From positions 62,001 through 126,000 of the forward strand of contig NZ_JANIPD030000034.1 in NCBI RefSeq assembly GCF_024609215.1: a stretch of DNA of 64,000 nucleotides. The letters run 5' to 3'. The position numbers were made by a program, and so were the translations under genes. This document shows, in pieces, positions 62,013 through 64,000 of this stretch. Source of the stretch: Curtanaerobium respiraculi. Its GTDB lineage: Bacteria > Actinomycetota > Coriobacteriia > Coriobacteriales > Eggerthellaceae. Below the pieces are notes generated by a model that was given only the letters and a program-made list of their open reading frames with translations, was not told the origin of the DNA and searched no databases. Each line of letters begins with the position of its first letter. Position 1 is the first letter of the stretch.

Positions 62013-63716
62013 ATGAAGCTGCCTCACATATCCATCGACGTGGAATACCGCGAAGAACCCTCTTCGAGCCTTGGAAGCATGTCCTGGCCTCTGATAGCGG
62101 GATTTGCCTTGCATTGGGCATGGGTGTACCTCGTGCAGTTCAACGGTGCGTATCTCCTGTACCCCGAAGTCGCCGGCGAACGCGAGCTGTTTTTCAGCGC
62201 TTCGCTCATCGTGTTCGCCATTATTCCGCTGTGCTACGGGCTTTTCCTCGAACCGGTGCGGACGCTCTTCGCCACGCCGTGGCAACGCGTGCGGAACCGC
62301 ACCACAGCTGCTATTCTCACCTCGGTCGGCACCATTCTCATGGCGCTCGCAGGCTTCGCACCGGCGTATGTCGGCCCCATCGCCATCGTCGCGGGAGTGC
62401 TCACCGGGGTAGGCTCCGCCGTACTGCTCATGAGCTACGGGGTTTCGTTTTCCGTATGCGACATCGCCACCGCCAGCACCTGCACGGCGCTGGGATTGTT
62501 CGCCGCGACCCTGGCGTTCTCCTCCCTCATGCTCATCGGAACCGCGGCGCCGCCGGTCGCCGCCCTCATTGCAGTCCTCATCCCGTTCGGGGAACTTGCC
62601 TGTCTGAACCGGTGCTCGCGCCAGCTGGTCGATAAGCTGGAGTTCATCACGCTCACCATTCCCGTGCGGACCGCGCCGCTGGCCATGCGCATCAGCCTGC
62701 CCTGCCTGGTCTTCGGCCTCGTGCTGGGGATCGCGCGCGATCGTTCCATCGCGGACTGCCAAACCGCGGGAGGCATCGCGTTCATCGCCATATTCGCCGC
62801 CAGCGCGGCCGTATGCCTGCTCATCTTGGGAGCCATGCTGTTCCAGCGCGGCACAAGCAACTTCATGTTCCGCACGCTCATGCCCGTCGCCGCCGCATGC
62901 ATCGCCTTGATCGCCCTAGACGGGCAGATGGATGCGGGCGTGATCGTGGCCCTGCATTTCGGGGTTTACCTGATCTTCGAAGCCTGCATGTGGGTCATGG
63001 CGGCGGATCTGTCCCAGAGATTCCGCATCAGCGCGTTCACGGTTTTCGGATTCTCGCGCGGGACCCTGGCCCTCGGCGCCCTCTTCGGCCATATGGCCAT
63101 AGCGTCATCATCCTTCTCGGGCGCCGGCGCCGACGTGGGAACGCTCTCGGTGCTCATTTTCACGCTCATCGTGCTGGGCACGGCGCTACTGCCGAGCAAT
63201 GCCGAGCTTCGCCGCTGCCTGAAGCGCGGGCGTTGGTGTCCGGCGTTTATCGCACCCGACGAATACAGCGTGGTGAACCGGGAATCCTCGCCGCAGGACG
63301 CCGCAGGACGCACGTTCGATTCCGGGGAGTCTCCCTTGCGGCATGCTCCCTCCATGCCAGAACATCCGTCCGAACGCGGTGCCGTGGAACGGAGCCCATC
63401 GGCCGCATCCCCCTCCCCTCTCCCCACCGGACCGACTCCCCCGGCGGATGGGGAAAGCGAAAAGCGCAAGTAGGGCCGCTTCAAGCGCAAATGCGCCGCC
63501 GTTGCGGACAGGTACCTCCTATCGCGCAAGGAAACCGAAGTGCTGTTCCTGCTGGCGAAGGGGCACAACGCGGCCGCGATCCAAGAGACGCTGTTCATCA
63601 GCGCCGGCACTGCGAACACCCATATGCGCCATATCTACCGCAAGCTCGACGTGCACAGCCAGCAGGAGCTCATCCGCTTGGTGGAGGGCACCGACGTGCG
63701 TGACTGGGACGAGTAG
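62013..63716 (+). pseudogene. Membrane LuxR-type transcriptional regulator split by an in-frame TAG
   Basis: Plus-strand gene divergent from the molybdoenzyme operon. ATG 62013 (GGAGGAG before it) opens a protein with about twelve hydrophobic segments (first WPLIAGFALHWAWVYLV). After a Ser/Pro-rich linker, TAG at 63471-63473 (codon 487) interrupts it. The same frame continues without any shift through GRFKRKCAAVADRYLLSRKE into a LuxR HTH (EVLFLLAKGHNAAAIQETL, SAGTANTHMRHIYRKLDVHS) to a stop at 63716. Multi-pass sensor plus LuxR HTH regulators are typical beside Mo-enzymes of Eggerthellaceae. As it stands only a sensor without its DNA-binding domain is made, unless TAG is read through. Confidence 0.88.
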
Positions 63717-63745
63717 GTGCGCGCCGCGCGAGGGACGCGACCGTC

Positions 63746-64000
63746 CTAGCGCTCGTAGACCTGGTCGGTTTTCATCATGGTCTGCGCCACATGCCAAATC
63801 GTATGCGCATCCCCGCGCTTCACGCCGACCGGCTTCATCTTGTAGCGGTCGGTCACGCCCGCGAGCATGTCCACGGCGAAAACCTCTTCGGATATCGAAA
63901 GAGCCCCGGCCGGGCAGATGACTTCGCAGGTGCGGCATTTCACGCAGTCTCCGGGATAATGCTCGACCCCGAAGCTCCCGTTCTCATCCTGGAATTTCGA
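63746..64000 (-). CDS. C-terminal part of a ferredoxin-like protein (cut by window edge)
   Basis: A minus-strand frame enters from the right edge and stops at 63746. It contains one [4Fe-4S] motif, DCVKCRTCEVICPAGAL, preceded by EHYPGDC and followed by about 55 residues ending WHVAQTMMKTDQVYER. This looks like the C-terminal cluster domain of a larger iron-sulfur oxidoreductase or adaptor; the rest is outside the window. It converges with the LuxR gene, 29 bases apart. The full family cannot be named. Confidence 0.75.
   Translation of the reverse strand, partial: SKFQDENGSFGVEHYPGDCVKCRTCEVICPAGALSISEEVFAVDMLAGVTDRYKMKPVGVKRGDAHTIWHVAQTMMKTDQVYER

Noticed and set aside
61776-62762. A 328-codon minus-strand frame across the divergent region and LuxR gene
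   Set aside because: It lies opposite the membrane-domain coding sequence, is extremely rich in Arg, Glu, Asp, Gly and His as antisense frames of helices are, and would overlap a well-supported gene.
63471-63473. TAG as a pyrrolysine or recoding signal
   Set aside because: A LuxR regulator linker is no known place for pyrrolysine, nothing in the window suggests a Pyl system, and neighbouring genes also end in TAG (murD, mraY upstream partner murF, the LuxR gene lies beside decayed genes). A nonsense mutation is simpler.

Overview
The window is a high-GC stretch from an Eggerthellaceae-like actinobacterium (Coriobacteriia; relatives would be Gordonibacter, Eggerthella or Adlercreutzia). This rests on the high-GC core genes, an mDAP-type MurE, and, most tellingly, a DMSO-reductase-family operon paired with a many-pass membrane LuxR regulator, a pairing typical of that family. 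Almost every gene is on the minus strand. The only real plus-strand genes are the LuxR regulator and a transposase scrap, so transcription runs from high to low coordinates.

Reading right to left along transcription: 63746-64000 is the 3' end of a ferredoxin-like gene. 62013-63716 is the membrane LuxR gene, broken by an in-frame TAG, divergent from a three-gene molybdoenzyme operon (58033-61624 catalytic, 57370-58032 iron-sulfur, 56486-57366 membrane anchor). Both the catalytic and anchor genes carry single-base frameshifts in C runs. Next come luxS, secA, prfB, a split transketolase, ftsE-ftsX, a CtpA protease, RNase R, an M42 aminopeptidase, smpB and an acidic repeat protein of unknown role (41973-42902). 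A small mobile-DNA graveyard (41518-41900, IS30-like scrap plus palindromes) follows.

24037-41380 is a long housekeeping block: rpmB, asp23, fakA, recG, rsmD, coaD, a coiled-coil protein, yceD, rpmF, plsX, rnc, smc, ftsY, ffh, rpsP, khpA, rimM, trmD. It joins ribosomal proteins, rRNA/tRNA processing, protein targeting, chromosome organisation and lipid/CoA synthesis. Then lepB, glyQ, glyS, the PPDK regulator and rdgB lead to tRNA-Pro, tRNA-Gly and tmRNA (15541-15906). A roughly 2.1 kb AT-richer insert carrying a zinc alcohol dehydrogenase (16676-17728) and a degraded gene sits between two diverged copies of a tRNA-Pro plus rdgB-3'-end segment.

14330-15540 has no convincing gene: it holds direct and inverted repeats and a 116 bp AT-rich element with terminal inverted repeats. 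xerC (13388-14329) ends at an intrinsic terminator. The division and cell wall (dcw) cluster follows: mraZ, rsmH, ftsL-like, ftsI, murE, murF, mraY, murD, ftsW, murG, murC, and the first codons of a probable ftsQ at the left edge. Its promoter has two TGGGA boxes exactly in the -35/-10 spacer, the arrangement expected for MraZ autorepression.
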